A DNA stretch of 64,000 bases from the NCBI RefSeq assembly GCF_002285265.1, contig NZ_NSJB01000011.1, positions 23,772 through 87,771 on the forward strand, read 5' to 3'. The stretch is from Vandammella animalimorsus (lineage in GTDB: Bacteria; Pseudomonadota; Gammaproteobacteria; Burkholderiales; Burkholderiaceae_C). Position 1 is the first letter of the stretch, and every line of letters begins with the position of its first letter. A program made the translations under genes and the position numbers. The notes beneath the pieces were generated by a model, which worked only from the letters and a program-made list of their open reading frames with translations, ran no database searches and had not been told where the DNA came from. Shown here piece by piece: positions 27,808-36,023 of the stretch.

Positions 27808-28238
27808 TCCAGGTTCCTCAGAAATTGGGTCAGGATGATAGCGGCAGATACGGCGTCGACATGGGCCTGATCGGCGCCTTGCGACAGCGCCTCGGTGGTG
27901 CTGTAGCGCTCATCGACGCCGAACACCGGCAGGCCAAAGCGCCCGTGCAGCCCGCGCATGAAGCGGCGCGCCAGCTCGGTGTTGGCATGGGGCGCGCCAT
28001 CGGGATGAAAAGGCAGGCCAACGACCAGCGCATCGGGCTGCCACTGGGCCAGCAGCGGCTCGACCAGCGCAAAGACGGCCTTGCCCTGCGCCTGCAGCGC
28101 CGTCAGCGGCCGGGCCGTGCCCAGCAGGCGCGTGCCCACGGCCACGCCGGTGCGCCGGGTGCCGTAGTCAAAGGCCAGAAAGGTTTGCAGTGCGGCCTGG
28201 CCGGCCGGGGCGGGGTAATTGGGGGGCAGCGATTCCAT
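27804..28238 (-). CDS. ruvX: Putative pre-16S rRNA nuclease / Holliday junction resolvase-like protein
   Basis: 144-residue RNase H-fold protein of the YqgF/RuvX family. It shows FLAFDYGTRRTGVAVG with the first catalytic Asp, VVGLPFHPDG, and VDERYSTTEA followed by HVDAVSAAIIL with the remaining acidic residues. The family matures 16S rRNA 5' ends in E. coli and may act on DNA junctions. It overlaps pyrR by 4 bp and follows yqgE, the common yqgE-yqgF order. Confidence 0.93.
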   Translation of the reverse strand: MESLPPNYPAPAGQAALQTFLAFDYGTRRTGVAVGTRLLGTARPLTALQAQGKAVFALVEPLLAQWQPDALVVGLPFHPDGAPHANTELARRFMRGLHGRFGLPVFGVDERYSTTEALSQGADQAHVDAVSAAIILTQFLRNLE

Positions 28239-28327
28239 GGGCCGGTCAGCGCGATGTGCAAGGCCTAGCATGTCGCCGGGGGCGTTGCGCAGAGCGCGTT
28301 AGAGCTTTGAGCAAGCCATCAAAACCT

Positions 28328-28921
28328 TCAGGCATGGCCCACCATGGGCACGATGCGCTGCGGGTCGATGCCCAGCAGCTCGAAGGCCCTGGCATAGCGC
28401 TGCTGCGGCGCGAGCTCGAACAGCAGTTGCCGATCGGCCTTGACGGTCAGCCAGGCGTTGGCGGCCAGCTCGCTTTCGAGCTGGCCCTCGTCCCACGAGG
28501 CGCAGCCCAGTGCCAGCAGCGCCTTGCGCGGGCCGTCGCCTTGGCTGAGCGCATCCATCACATCGCGCGAGGAGGTCATGGCCAGGCCATCGCCCACCGG
28601 CAGGGTGGAGGCATAGGGCCAGGCATCCTGCCCCTGGGCGCCGGGGGCGGCGTCGTGCAGCACGAAGCCGCGATCCTGGTGCAGCGGGCCGCCGAGCAGC
28701 ACCGGCATGTCGGCCAGGTCATCGCGCGCCAGCGCCAGCTCCAGGCGCGAGAACAGGTGGCGCACGCTGATGTCCGTGGTTTTGTTGACGATCAGCCCCA
28801 GCGCGCCCTTGTCGTTGTGCTCACAGACATACACCACGCTGCCGCCGAACAGCTCATCCTCAAGGCCAGGCATGGCGATGAGGAGGTGGCCGGTCAGATC
28901 CATGGCGGGTGGGGAAGACAT
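28328..28921 (-). CDS. yqgE: YqgE/AlgH family protein
   Basis: 197-residue UPF0301 protein. Family blocks: MDLTGHLLIAMPGLEDELFGGSVVYVCEHN, GALGLIVNK, LGGPLHQDRGFVLH, and ALGCASWDEGQLESELAANAWL. It is the first gene of the yqgE-ruvX-pyrR-pyrB-pyrC' cluster. AlgH was implicated in alginate gene expression in Pseudomonas but the biochemical role is unknown. Confidence 0.95.
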   Translation of the reverse strand: MSSPPAMDLTGHLLIAMPGLEDELFGGSVVYVCEHNDKGALGLIVNKTTDISVRHLFSRLELALARDDLADMPVLLGGPLHQDRGFVLHDAAPGAQGQDAWPYASTLPVGDGLAMTSSRDVMDALSQGDGPRKALLALGCASWDEGQLESELAANAWLTVKADRQLLFELAPQQRYARAFELLGIDPQRIVPMVGHA

Positions 28922-28948
28922 GGGCTTGATTTTATGGTCTGTTCAGCC

Positions 28949-28980
28949 GCTTTTTCGGGATGCGCGCACCCCGAAAAAGC
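28949..28980 (-). terminator. Hairpin downstream of prfB
   Basis: Stem GCTTTTTCGGG / CCCGAAAAAGC, 11 bp with a 10-base loop. It lies 110 bp past the prfB stop and 28 bp upstream of the yqgE start. It has no clear T-run after it on the minus strand, so termination is inferred. Confidence 0.45.
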
Positions 28981-28984
28981 CCCG

Positions 28985-29043
28985 CAAGCGCCCCCAAAGC
29001 GCCCCCCAAAGCGCCCCCGAAAGCGCCACCGAAAGCGCCACCG
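28985..29043. repeat. 12 bp tandem repeat, four full units
   Basis: Four consecutive 12 bp units (AAAGCGCCCCCC, AAAGCGCCCCCG, AAAGCGCCACCG, AAAGCGCCACCG) preceded by a partial unit, in the spacer between prfB and yqgE. Unit number may vary between strains. Not in any credible gene. Confidence 0.8.
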
Positions 29044-29091
29044 AAAAGATTGGGCGCAGCCGGGGCTGGATGCCTCTGCACGGCCGGTGCT

Positions 29092-30196
29092 TTACACGCC
29101 TTGCTTGAGCGAGGCTTCGATGAAGGCGTCCAGGTCGCCGTCGAGCACTTTTTGCGTGTTGGAGATTTCCACGCCGGTGCGCAGGTCCTTGATGCGGCTG
29201 TTGTCCAGCACGTAGCTGCGGATCTGGTGGCCCCAGCCCACGTCGGTCTTGCTGTCTTCGAGCTTTTGCTGGTCTTCCAGGCGCTTGCGCATCTCGAAGT
29301 CGTAGAGCTTGGAGCGCAGGCGCTGCCAGGCCATGTCGCGGTTGCTGTGCTGGCTGCGGCTGTCCTGCGATTGCACGACGATGCCGGTGGGGATGTGCGT
29401 CAGGCGCACGGCCGAGTCGGTCTTGTTGATGTGCTGGCCACCGGCGCCGCTGGCGCGGTAGGTGTCCACGCGCACGTCGGCCGGGTTGATCTCGATCTCG
29501 ATGGAGTCGTCGATTTCCGGGTAGACGAAGATCGAGGCAAAGCTGGTGTGGCGCCCGCCCGAGGAGTCGAACGGCGACTTGCGCACCAGCCGGTGCACGC
29601 CGCTTTCGGTGCGCAGCAGGCCGTAGGCGTACTCGCCCTCGACCTTGATGGTCGCGCCCTTGATGCCGGCCACGTCGCCTGGGGTCTCGTCCTCCATGCT
29701 GGTCTTGAAGCCCTTGCGCTCGGCGTACTTGAGGTACTGGCGCAGCAACATGCTGGCCCAGTCGCAGGCCTCGGTGCCGCCGGCGCCGGCCTGGATGTCG
29801 ATGAAGCAGTTCAGCGGGTCGGCCTCCTGGCTGAACATGCGGCGGAACTCCAGCTCTTCAACGTCCGGGCGCAGCTCTTCGACCAGCGCCTCGATGGCCT
29901 CCAGGCTGGCGTCATCGCCTTCCTCGCGGGCCATGTCGAACAACTCGCTGTTGTCGCTCAGCTCCTGCGTCAGGCGCTCGAGCGTGAGCACCACGCCGTC
30001 GAGCAGCTTTTTCTCCTTGCCCAGCTCCTGGGCCTTCTTCGGGTCGTTCCAGACGGCCGGGTCTTCCAGGCCGGCGTTGACTGTCCTCAGGCGTTCGAAC
30101 TTGGCATCGAAGTCAAAGATACCTCCGTAAGTCCTGGGTGCGCGCGCTCAGGTCTTCCAGGCTGGCCTTGATTTGGTTGATGCGTTCTGCTTCCAT
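29092..30196 (-). CDS. prfB: Peptide chain release factor 2 (programmed +1 frameshift)
   Basis: Releases peptides at UGA and UAA. Translation starts at [11 protein letters not shown], reads 27 codons to ...LRRYL, and meets UGA at 30115-30113 within CTT TGA C. An internal Shine-Dalgarno-like CGGAGG lies just before it. A +1 slip at CTT continues as [10 protein letters not shown] for the remaining 340 codons, giving about 367 residues. The GGQ motif sits in [22 protein letters not shown], and RF2 anticodon-like SPF is in [10 protein letters not shown]. This autoregulatory frameshift is conserved in most bacterial prfB genes. Confidence 0.96.
30112..30126 (-). promoter_or_regulatory. prfB programmed frameshift site
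   Basis: On the minus strand the site reads CGGAGGTATCTTTGAC: an SD-like GGAGG, three bases, then the slip codon CTT, the in-frame stop TGA and C. When RF2 is scarce, ribosomes slip +1 at CTT and read GAC. The layout matches the E. coli prfB site, where the SD-like element is AGGGGG. Confidence 0.93.
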
Positions 30197-30324
30197 GGTG
30201 CTTGCTCTCTCATTCAAAAAGACGGCGCTGGCAGGCGGGCTGGCCAAACCTGCAGCGCGAAAGGGGGGATTTTCGCACGGGCGCGGCCATGGGCCTTGCC
30301 GTGCTTTGGCGGGCTGAACTCTGA

Positions 30325-30343
30325 GAACCTGTTCAACAGGCTC
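30325..30343. repeat. Minimal family P hairpin after rpiA
   Basis: GAACCTGTT/CAACAGGCTC forms a near-perfect 19 bp dyad directly against the rpiA stop codon. Its outer bases match the ends (AGAGCCTGTTCAA) of the 127 bp element at 51026, so it may be a collapsed copy. It could terminate rpiA but lacks a T-run. Confidence 0.5.
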
Positions 30344-31021
30344 TTAGTCAAAGCGCAGCGTCTGCACGCCGTCGGCGGCGCCCAGCAGGCAGATGCTGGC
30401 CTTGTGGCGCGCGAAGATGCCGACGGTGACCACGCCCGGCCAGGCCGAGATCTCCTGCTCCAGCGCCAGTGGCTGGTGGATTTGCAGGCCACGCACGTCC
30501 AGGATGTGCATGCCGTTGTCGGTCACCAGCGGCTGGCCGTCCGCGCGCAGGCGCAGGCTGGCCTGGCCGCCCAGCGCGGCAAAGCGGCGCGCCAGCTGGG
30601 TGCTGGCCATGGGCACGACTTCGACCGGCAGTGGAAAGCGCCCCAGCACCGGCACTTGCTTGCTGGCATCGGCGATGCAGATGAAGCGCTCGGCCAGGTC
30701 GGCGACGATTTTCTCGCGCGTCAGCGCCGCGCCGCCGCCCTTGATCATGCAGCCCTGCGGGTCGATCTCGTCGGCGCCGTCGATGTAGCACTGCAGGCGC
30801 TCGACGGCGCTGGCTTCGAGCACGGCGATGCCGGCCTGGCGCAGCAGCGCGGTGCTGGCCTCGGAGCTGGAGACTGCGCCTTGCAGCGGGATGGCCGCCT
30901 GCGCCAGCGCAGCAATGAAGTGGTTGACGGTCGAGCCGGTGCCGACGCCGAGGATGCCGTGCGCGGGCACGTACTCCAGCGCGGCCTGGGCCACGCGGGC
31001 CTTGAGGGTGTCTTGGTCCAT
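30344..31021 (-). CDS. rpiA: Ribose-5-phosphate isomerase A
   Basis: Interconverts ribose-5-phosphate and ribulose-5-phosphate. 225 residues. Motifs: [11 protein letters not shown] (phosphate loop), [25 protein letters not shown] with the catalytic Asp and Lys, and [16 protein letters not shown]. The start is [12 protein letters not shown]; an alternative TTG seven codons upstream is less likely. Divergent from pyrD. Confidence 0.96.
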   Translation of the reverse strand: MDQDTLKARVAQAALEYVPAHGILGVGTGSTVNHFIAALAQAAIPLQGAVSSSEASTALLRQAGIAVLEASAVERLQCYIDGADEIDPQGCMIKGGGAALTREKIVADLAERFICIADASKQVPVLGRFPLPVEVVPMASTQLARRFAALGGQASLRLRADGQPLVTDNGMHILDVRGLQIHQPLALEQEISAWPGVVTVGIFARHKASICLLGAADGVQTLRFD

Positions 31022-31176
31022 GGGGTGTGCGGTTTGCTGCAAAAAGCGCCGGCCTGCCCGGCCGTGCGCGGGGGCGCATTATCACTTTTTGCCGGCCGCC
31101 TGGCGGCCCTTGCCTGGGGATGTCCTGTACGTGCCCAGAGGCAAAGTCGCCTCTGCCTTCATTTACACTCGCCGCC

Positions 31177-32256
31177 ATGGATTTGTACCCGCTGATTCGG
31201 CCTTTTCTGTTTGCGCTGGATGCAGAAAAAGCCCATGACTTCGCCCTGGACTGGATCAAGAAAACCCAGTCGCGCCCGCTGTTGCGGCGCCTGTATGCCC
31301 AGAGGGCCGTGCTCGATCCGGTCACCGTTGCCGGGCTGGAGTTCCCCAACCGCGTGGGGCTGGCGGCCGGGCTGGACAAGAACGCGCGCTGCATCGACGG
31401 CCTGGCGGCCATGGGCTTTGGCTTTGTCGAGGTCGGCACCGTCACGCCGCTGGCGCAAAAGGGCAATTCCAAGCCGCGCATGTTCCGCGTGCGCGAGGCT
31501 GGTGCCATCATCAACCGCATGGGCTTCAACAACCAGGGGCTGGAGGCGTTTTTGCGTAACGTGCAGCGCTCGGTGGTGCGCCGCCAGGTGCAGCCTGAAG
31601 GCCAGCCGGCGCTGCGCCTGGGGCTGAACATCGGCAAGAACGCGGCCACGCCGATCGAGCGCGCCGCCGATGATTACCTGGCCTGCCTGGAGGCGGTCTA
31701 CCCCCATGCGGACTACGTCACCATCAACATCAGCTCGCCCAACACCAAGAATCTGCGCGATCTGCAATCCAACGCCTCGCTCGATGCGCTGCTGCACGCG
31801 CTGACCGAGCGGCGCGAGCAGCTCAAGCAGGCGCAGCCGCACAAGCCCATGTTCCTGAAGATCGCGCCGGATTTGAGCGAGGAGCAGGTGGCCCTGATTG
31901 CCGCCATCGTGCAGCGCCACCAGGTCGATGGCTTGATCGCCACCAACACCACCGTCAACCACGACGAGGTGCAGGCCTTCACCCACGGCAGCGAGGTCGG
32001 CGGCGTCAGCGGCGCACCGGTGCGCCAGGCCAGCACGGCGGTGATCGCCCAGCTGCGCCAGGCGCTGGGCCCGCAGGTGCCCATCATTGGCGTGGGCGGC
32101 ATCATGGACGCCGAGGACGCCCTGGAGAAAGTCAAGGCCGGGGCCGATCTGGTGCAGATCTACAGCGGCCTGATCTACCAGGGCCCGGCGCTGGTGCCGC
32201 AGGTGGCCCAGGCCCTCAAGGACTACCACGCGCGCCAACCCCAGGCAGAGTCCTGA
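31177..32256 (+). CDS. pyrD: Dihydroorotate dehydrogenase (quinone), class 2
   Basis: Membrane-associated flavoprotein oxidising dihydroorotate to orotate with quinone. 359 residues. The N-terminal helix [26 protein letters not shown] is typical of class 2 membrane-binding ends. FMN and substrate motifs: [38 protein letters not shown] with the catalytic Ser, TNTTV, and [30 protein letters not shown]. Spaced from rpiA by a 155 bp divergent region. Confidence 0.97.
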   Translation: MDLYPLIRPFLFALDAEKAHDFALDWIKKTQSRPLLRRLYAQRAVLDPVTVAGLEFPNRVGLAAGLDKNARCIDGLAAMGFGFVEVGTVTPLAQKGNSKPRMFRVREAGAIINRMGFNNQGLEAFLRNVQRSVVRRQVQPEGQPALRLGLNIGKNAATPIERAADDYLACLEAVYPHADYVTINISSPNTKNLRDLQSNASLDALLHALTERREQLKQAQPHKPMFLKIAPDLSEEQVALIAAIVQRHQVDGLIATNTTVNHDEVQAFTHGSEVGGVSGAPVRQASTAVIAQLRQALGPQVPIIGVGGIMDAEDALEKVKAGADLVQIYSGLIYQGPALVPQVAQALKDYHARQPQAES

Positions 32257-32274
32257 CGCAGAGCTGCCTGTTCA

Positions 32275-32318
32275 AAGCCCAAAGGCGCAGGCCTGCGGCC
32301 TGCAGGCGCAGCGGGCTT
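32275..32318. terminator. Possible terminator between pyrD and argA
   Basis: Nested inverted repeat: outer AAGCCC/GGGCTT and inner GCGCAGGCC/GGCCTGC-GGCGC around a 3-base loop, in the 85 bp between two convergent stop codons. No T-run, so the assignment rests on position and dyad. Confidence 0.45.
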
Positions 32319-32341
32319 GGCCGCCGCGCCGCCTGGGCGCA

Positions 32342-33688
32342 TCACAAATGCTTGACCAGCACGCGGCTTTTGCGGCTCCAGTTGTACTTTTCCTTGCGCG
32401 CCTGCGGCAGCCAGTCCGGGTCCACCGTCTCGAAGCCACGCTTGATGAACCAGTGCATGGTGCGCGTGGTCAGCACGAAGATGCTTTTGAGCCCCTGCGC
32501 CCGGGCGCGCTGCTCGATGCGCTTGAGCAGCTTCTCGCCATCGCCCTGGCCCTGGGCGTGCGGCGAGACGGTGACCGAGGCCATTTCGCCGGTGCGCTCC
32601 TCGGGGTAGGGGTAGAGCGCGGCGCAGCCGAAGATCACGCCGTCGTGCTCGACGATGGTGTAGTTGTTGATGTCGCGCTCGATGTCGGTGCGGCTGCGTT
32701 TGACCAGCGTGCCGTCGTTCTCGAAAGGCTCGATCAGCTGCAGGATGCCGGCCACGTCGTCGGCCGTGGCCTGGCGCACTTCCTCCAGGCGCTCGTCCAC
32801 CACCATGGTGCCGATGCCGTCGTGCACGTAGATCTCCAGCAGCATTGAGCCGTCGACCGCATAGGGGATGATGTGGCTGCGCTCGACGCCGCCCTCGCAG
32901 GCCTTGATGCAGTAGCTGAGGTAAAAGCCCGTGTCCGTGGGCAGCTCGGCCTGGGGCGAGCGCTGCAACAGCGCGCGCGCATCGGCCAGCGTCATCTCGG
33001 TGACGATGGGGTTGTCCTCGGCCGGCGGCTGATCGGGCTGCTGGCGGATGCCCGGCAGCTCGCAGACGTACAGCAGCTTGTCGGCCTTGAGCGCGATGGC
33101 GATGGAGCTGGCCACCTCCTCCATGCCCAGGTTGAAGGCCTCGCCCGTGGGCGAGGAGCCAAATGGCGAGAGCAGCACGATGGAGTCCATCTCCAGCGCG
33201 TGGCGGATGCCGTCGGCATCGACCTTGCGCACCTTGCCCGTGTGCTGGAAATCCACCCCGTCCAAAATGCCCATGGGCCGCGCGGTGATGAAGTTGCCCG
33301 AGATCACGCGCACCTTGGAGCCGGCCATCGGCGTATTGGGCAGGCCCTGGCTGAAACAGGCCTCGATCTCAAAGCGCAGCTGCCCGGCCGCTTCCTGCGC
33401 GCAGTCCAGCGTTACCGGATCGGTGATGCGATGGCCCTTGTAGTACTGCGGCTGGTGGCCCTTGGCCAGCAACTGCTCGTTGACCTGTGGGCGAAAGCCA
33501 TGCACCAGCACGATCTTCACCCCCATGCTGTGCACCAGCGCCAGGTCCTGCACCAGGTTCTGCAGCTTGCCCGCGGCAATGGCCTCGCCGCAGATGCCGA
33601 CGACGAAGGTCTGGTGCCGGAACTTGTGGATGTAGGGCGCGACCGAGCGGAACCAGGGAACGAAGGTGAAGTTGAAGACGTTGGACAT
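32342..33688 (-). CDS. argA: Amino-acid N-acetyltransferase (N-acetylglutamate synthase)
   Basis: First step of arginine synthesis. 448 residues, with an N-terminal amino-acid-kinase-like domain (FVVGICGEAIAAGKLQNLVQDLALVHSMGVKIVLVHG, SPFGSSPTGEAFNL) that binds arginine in the family, and a C-terminal GNAT domain (VTVSPHAQGQGDGEKLLKRIE, TTRTMHWFIKRGF). Start MSNVFNFTFVPWFRSVAPYIH matches betaproteobacterial ArgA. It converges on pyrD. Feedback inhibition by arginine is expected from the family. Confidence 0.96.
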   Translation of the reverse strand: MSNVFNFTFVPWFRSVAPYIHKFRHQTFVVGICGEAIAAGKLQNLVQDLALVHSMGVKIVLVHGFRPQVNEQLLAKGHQPQYYKGHRITDPVTLDCAQEAAGQLRFEIEACFSQGLPNTPMAGSKVRVISGNFITARPMGILDGVDFQHTGKVRKVDADGIRHALEMDSIVLLSPFGSSPTGEAFNLGMEEVASSIAIALKADKLLYVCELPGIRQQPDQPPAEDNPIVTEMTLADARALLQRSPQAELPTDTGFYLSYCIKACEGGVERSHIIPYAVDGSMLLEIYVHDGIGTMVVDERLEEVRQATADDVAGILQLIEPFENDGTLVKRSRTDIERDINNYTIVEHDGVIFGCAALYPYPEERTGEMASVTVSPHAQGQGDGEKLLKRIEQRARAQGLKSIFVLTTRTMHWFIKRGFETVDPDWLPQARKEKYNWSRKSRVLVKHL

Positions 33689-33835
33689 GGGGCGAGCAGC
33701 GTGGTGGCGGCACTGGTAAATCAATGGGGCCGCCATTGTGGTGCAGTTTGCGCACCATCGCGCTGAGGATGGCGCCCATGGCGCAGCAATGCACGGCGCC
33801 TCTCCAAGGCCTGGATGGCCTGAAAGGGCAGGCTG

Positions 33836-35815
33836 TTACAGCTGCGTCTGCGGCGCGCTGTCCCAGCCGGCCTCGTAGTCGCGCGCCAGGCGTTGCAATT
33901 GCAGGCGCACGCTGGCGGCCATGGACAGGTAGTGCTTGGGGCCCAGCACCTGCCTGAGCTCGGCCTGCGTGGCGTAGCCCACGGCCTTGCGCTGGGTGCG
34001 GCGGATGTGCTGGCTGCGCTGCCAGCGGGCCTCGACGGCGGGCAGGTCTTGCGCGCAGACGATGGCGTCCTCGGGGTGCATCAGCATGTGCGCGGCAATC
34101 TTTTGCTGGTGGCGCTGCAGCACTTGCTGCACTGGCGTGCGGGCCGGCAGGCGCTCCAGATAGACCGGCGGCTCGTACTGGAAGGGCGAGGGGCTTTCCC
34201 ACTGCGTGATGATGACGCTGCCCGATTCGAGCAGGGTTTCGCAGGTGAGCATGGCCTGGGTCTTCCATTGCCCGCGCAGGGCCTGCAGCGCAAAGCCCAG
34301 CAGGCCCGGCCATTGGGGCTTGACGACGAAGGCGGCCACGCCGGTCTCGCCGCGCGCGTCGGTGTAGATGCGCACCAGGGTGCGCTGGCCGAGCAGCTTG
34401 GACAGGCCGTTGGCCTCGGCATCGGCCAGGTGGCGCAGGCCGGCGGCGCTCAGGGCCGCGCCGATCTTGTCGATCAGGCGGCGCTGCCCGGCCGGGTAGT
34501 CGCCAGCTTGCACGGTGCGCAGGCCGCAGGCGCCCTTGTAGGCTTCGTTGAGGAACAGCTGGGCGATGGAGATGGCCTGCTGCGTGCGGGCGTCGCCGGC
34601 CTCGGCGCTGGCCGCGCCCTGGCTGGCGGGCGCGGTCTGCTTGCGCCTGAGGCTGCTGCGGCGTTTTTTCCCCTTCTCCGCGCTGGGCAGTTGAACGTGT
34701 TGCACGACCGTTTGCTGGGGCGCGTCTGGCTGCGGCTGCGCCGGGGCGCTGACTGCACCGGCCGCGTTGGCTGTGCTGGTGGCTGTACTGGCGTAGTGCG
34801 CTGCGTTTGTGTCTTCCGCCAGCTCGGCCTGGGCGGCGCTGGCCTGGGCCGCCGCCGGGGCGGGCTGGGCCTGTTGAGCCTGGCTGTGGGGGCCTTCGTC
34901 CAGGCTGTCGGCCAACGCCGTGCTCATGCCCTCGCAGGAGCAGGCTTCGCTGCTGCCGCCGCAGCCGCCTTCCTGCGAGCGGCGGAGCAGCTTTTGCACG
35001 TGGGCGTAGCCGGGGTGGCGCGGGTCCATCAGCGCCAGCACGCGCTCGTAAGTGGCCACGGCCTGCTCGAACTGGCCCAGCTCGTGCAGGCACATGCCCA
35101 CGCGGGTGGCGATGCTGGGCTGCTCGCTCAGCGCCAGGCAGCGCTGCCAGTCGGCGCAGGCGTGTTCCAGGCCTGCGCGCTCATAGTAGTGCCCGTGCGA
35201 GGTGCGCACCACTTGCTCGGGCGGCAGCTGCGCGGCCTGGGCCGGCTCGAGCAGGGCCAGCTGGCGCAGGCGGTGCGCGCGCTGCTTGAGCAGGTCGATG
35301 CGATCAGGCGCGAGGGCGATGGCGCGCTCGAGCAGCAGCTGGGCCTCGCGCAGTTTTTCCGCTGGCGGCGCGGGCTGCTGCGCCAGGGTCTGGGCCAGCA
35401 GCGCCAGCACGTCGGCGTTGTCGGGCTCCAGGGCGCGCAGGCGGCGCAGCAGCGCCTCGTTGCGACGCGCCACATGGCGGTCGAGCTCTTGCTGGCGCTC
35501 TTGCAAGGCTGCGGCCTCGGCCGCGTCCAGGGCGCTGGTGTCGATGTCCAGCCGATCGCCGCGCTGGCCCACGCGCACCTGCAGCAGCGCGGCCTGTACG
35601 TGGTCGGGCCGGTGCTTGAGCGTGGCCTGCAGCGCCTCGCGCAGTGCCTCGAGCCGGCCCAGCTGCTGCAGCAGGCAGGCGCGCTGCCAGTGCAGCTCGG
35701 CGTTCTGCGGCGCCTGGGCGCACAGGGCCTGGACGGCGTGCAGCTTGCGCTCCAGCAGGGCGCGCTGTTCGGCGTCGGCGGCTTCGATCGGCGGTGGCAC
35801 GAAAGTGCTGACCAT
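33836..35815 (-). CDS. TPR-like protein with a novel C-terminal domain
   Basis: 659-residue protein of unknown function. Residues ~1-285 are helical TPR-like repeats (LHWQRACLLQQLGRLEALREAL, MCLHELGQFEQAVATYERVLALMDP). A low-complexity Ala/Gln/Pro linker follows (about 300-390) with a basic patch (KGKKRRSSLRRKQ). The last ~250 residues look like a compact domain (VRIYTDARGETGVAAFVVKPQWPG, IITQWESPSPFQYEPPVYLERLP, HPEDAIVCAQDLPAVEARW) that I do not recognise. The ATG is preceded by AAGGAG at 8 bases. It follows the AAA+/M41 gene by 208 bp on the same strand and may be a partner or adaptor. Confidence 0.75.
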   Translation of the reverse strand: MVSTFVPPPIEAADAEQRALLERKLHAVQALCAQAPQNAELHWQRACLLQQLGRLEALREALQATLKHRPDHVQAALLQVRVGQRGDRLDIDTSALDAAEAAALQERQQELDRHVARRNEALLRRLRALEPDNADVLALLAQTLAQQPAPPAEKLREAQLLLERAIALAPDRIDLLKQRAHRLRQLALLEPAQAAQLPPEQVVRTSHGHYYERAGLEHACADWQRCLALSEQPSIATRVGMCLHELGQFEQAVATYERVLALMDPRHPGYAHVQKLLRRSQEGGCGGSSEACSCEGMSTALADSLDEGPHSQAQQAQPAPAAAQASAAQAELAEDTNAAHYASTATSTANAAGAVSAPAQPQPDAPQQTVVQHVQLPSAEKGKKRRSSLRRKQTAPASQGAASAEAGDARTQQAISIAQLFLNEAYKGACGLRTVQAGDYPAGQRRLIDKIGAALSAAGLRHLADAEANGLSKLLGQRTLVRIYTDARGETGVAAFVVKPQWPGLLGFALQALRGQWKTQAMLTCETLLESGSVIITQWESPSPFQYEPPVYLERLPARTPVQQVLQRHQQKIAAHMLMHPEDAIVCAQDLPAVEARWQRSQHIRRTQRKAVGYATQAELRQVLGPKHYLSMAASVRLQLQRLARDYEAGWDSAPQTQL

Positions 35816-36023
35816 GTTCCTCACTCCTTGGGCTCTTGTCTTGTATTGCAGCCTCTGGCGCGGGGCGCGCCAGAGGCCTTGCGAGGCGCATCATAGAGCG
35901 TGTTGTGCATTTTGCGCCCGATCTGGCGGCCTGGCGCTGTTGCTGCGCCGCCATGGATGGTCTGCGCGCATCGGCAGCCGAACACGGCGCGCGGTGATTC
36001 GTGCAGGCCTTGCCTGTGCCGCC

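Noticed and set aside
30113..30115. Frameshift in prfB as evidence of a pseudogene
   Set aside because: The stop is in the conserved programmed frameshift context, so the gene is intact.
28960..30171. Plus-strand 403-codon frame with repeated A-P-P-K
   Set aside because: It overlaps prfB on the opposite strand; the repeated residues come from the 12 bp tandem repeat.
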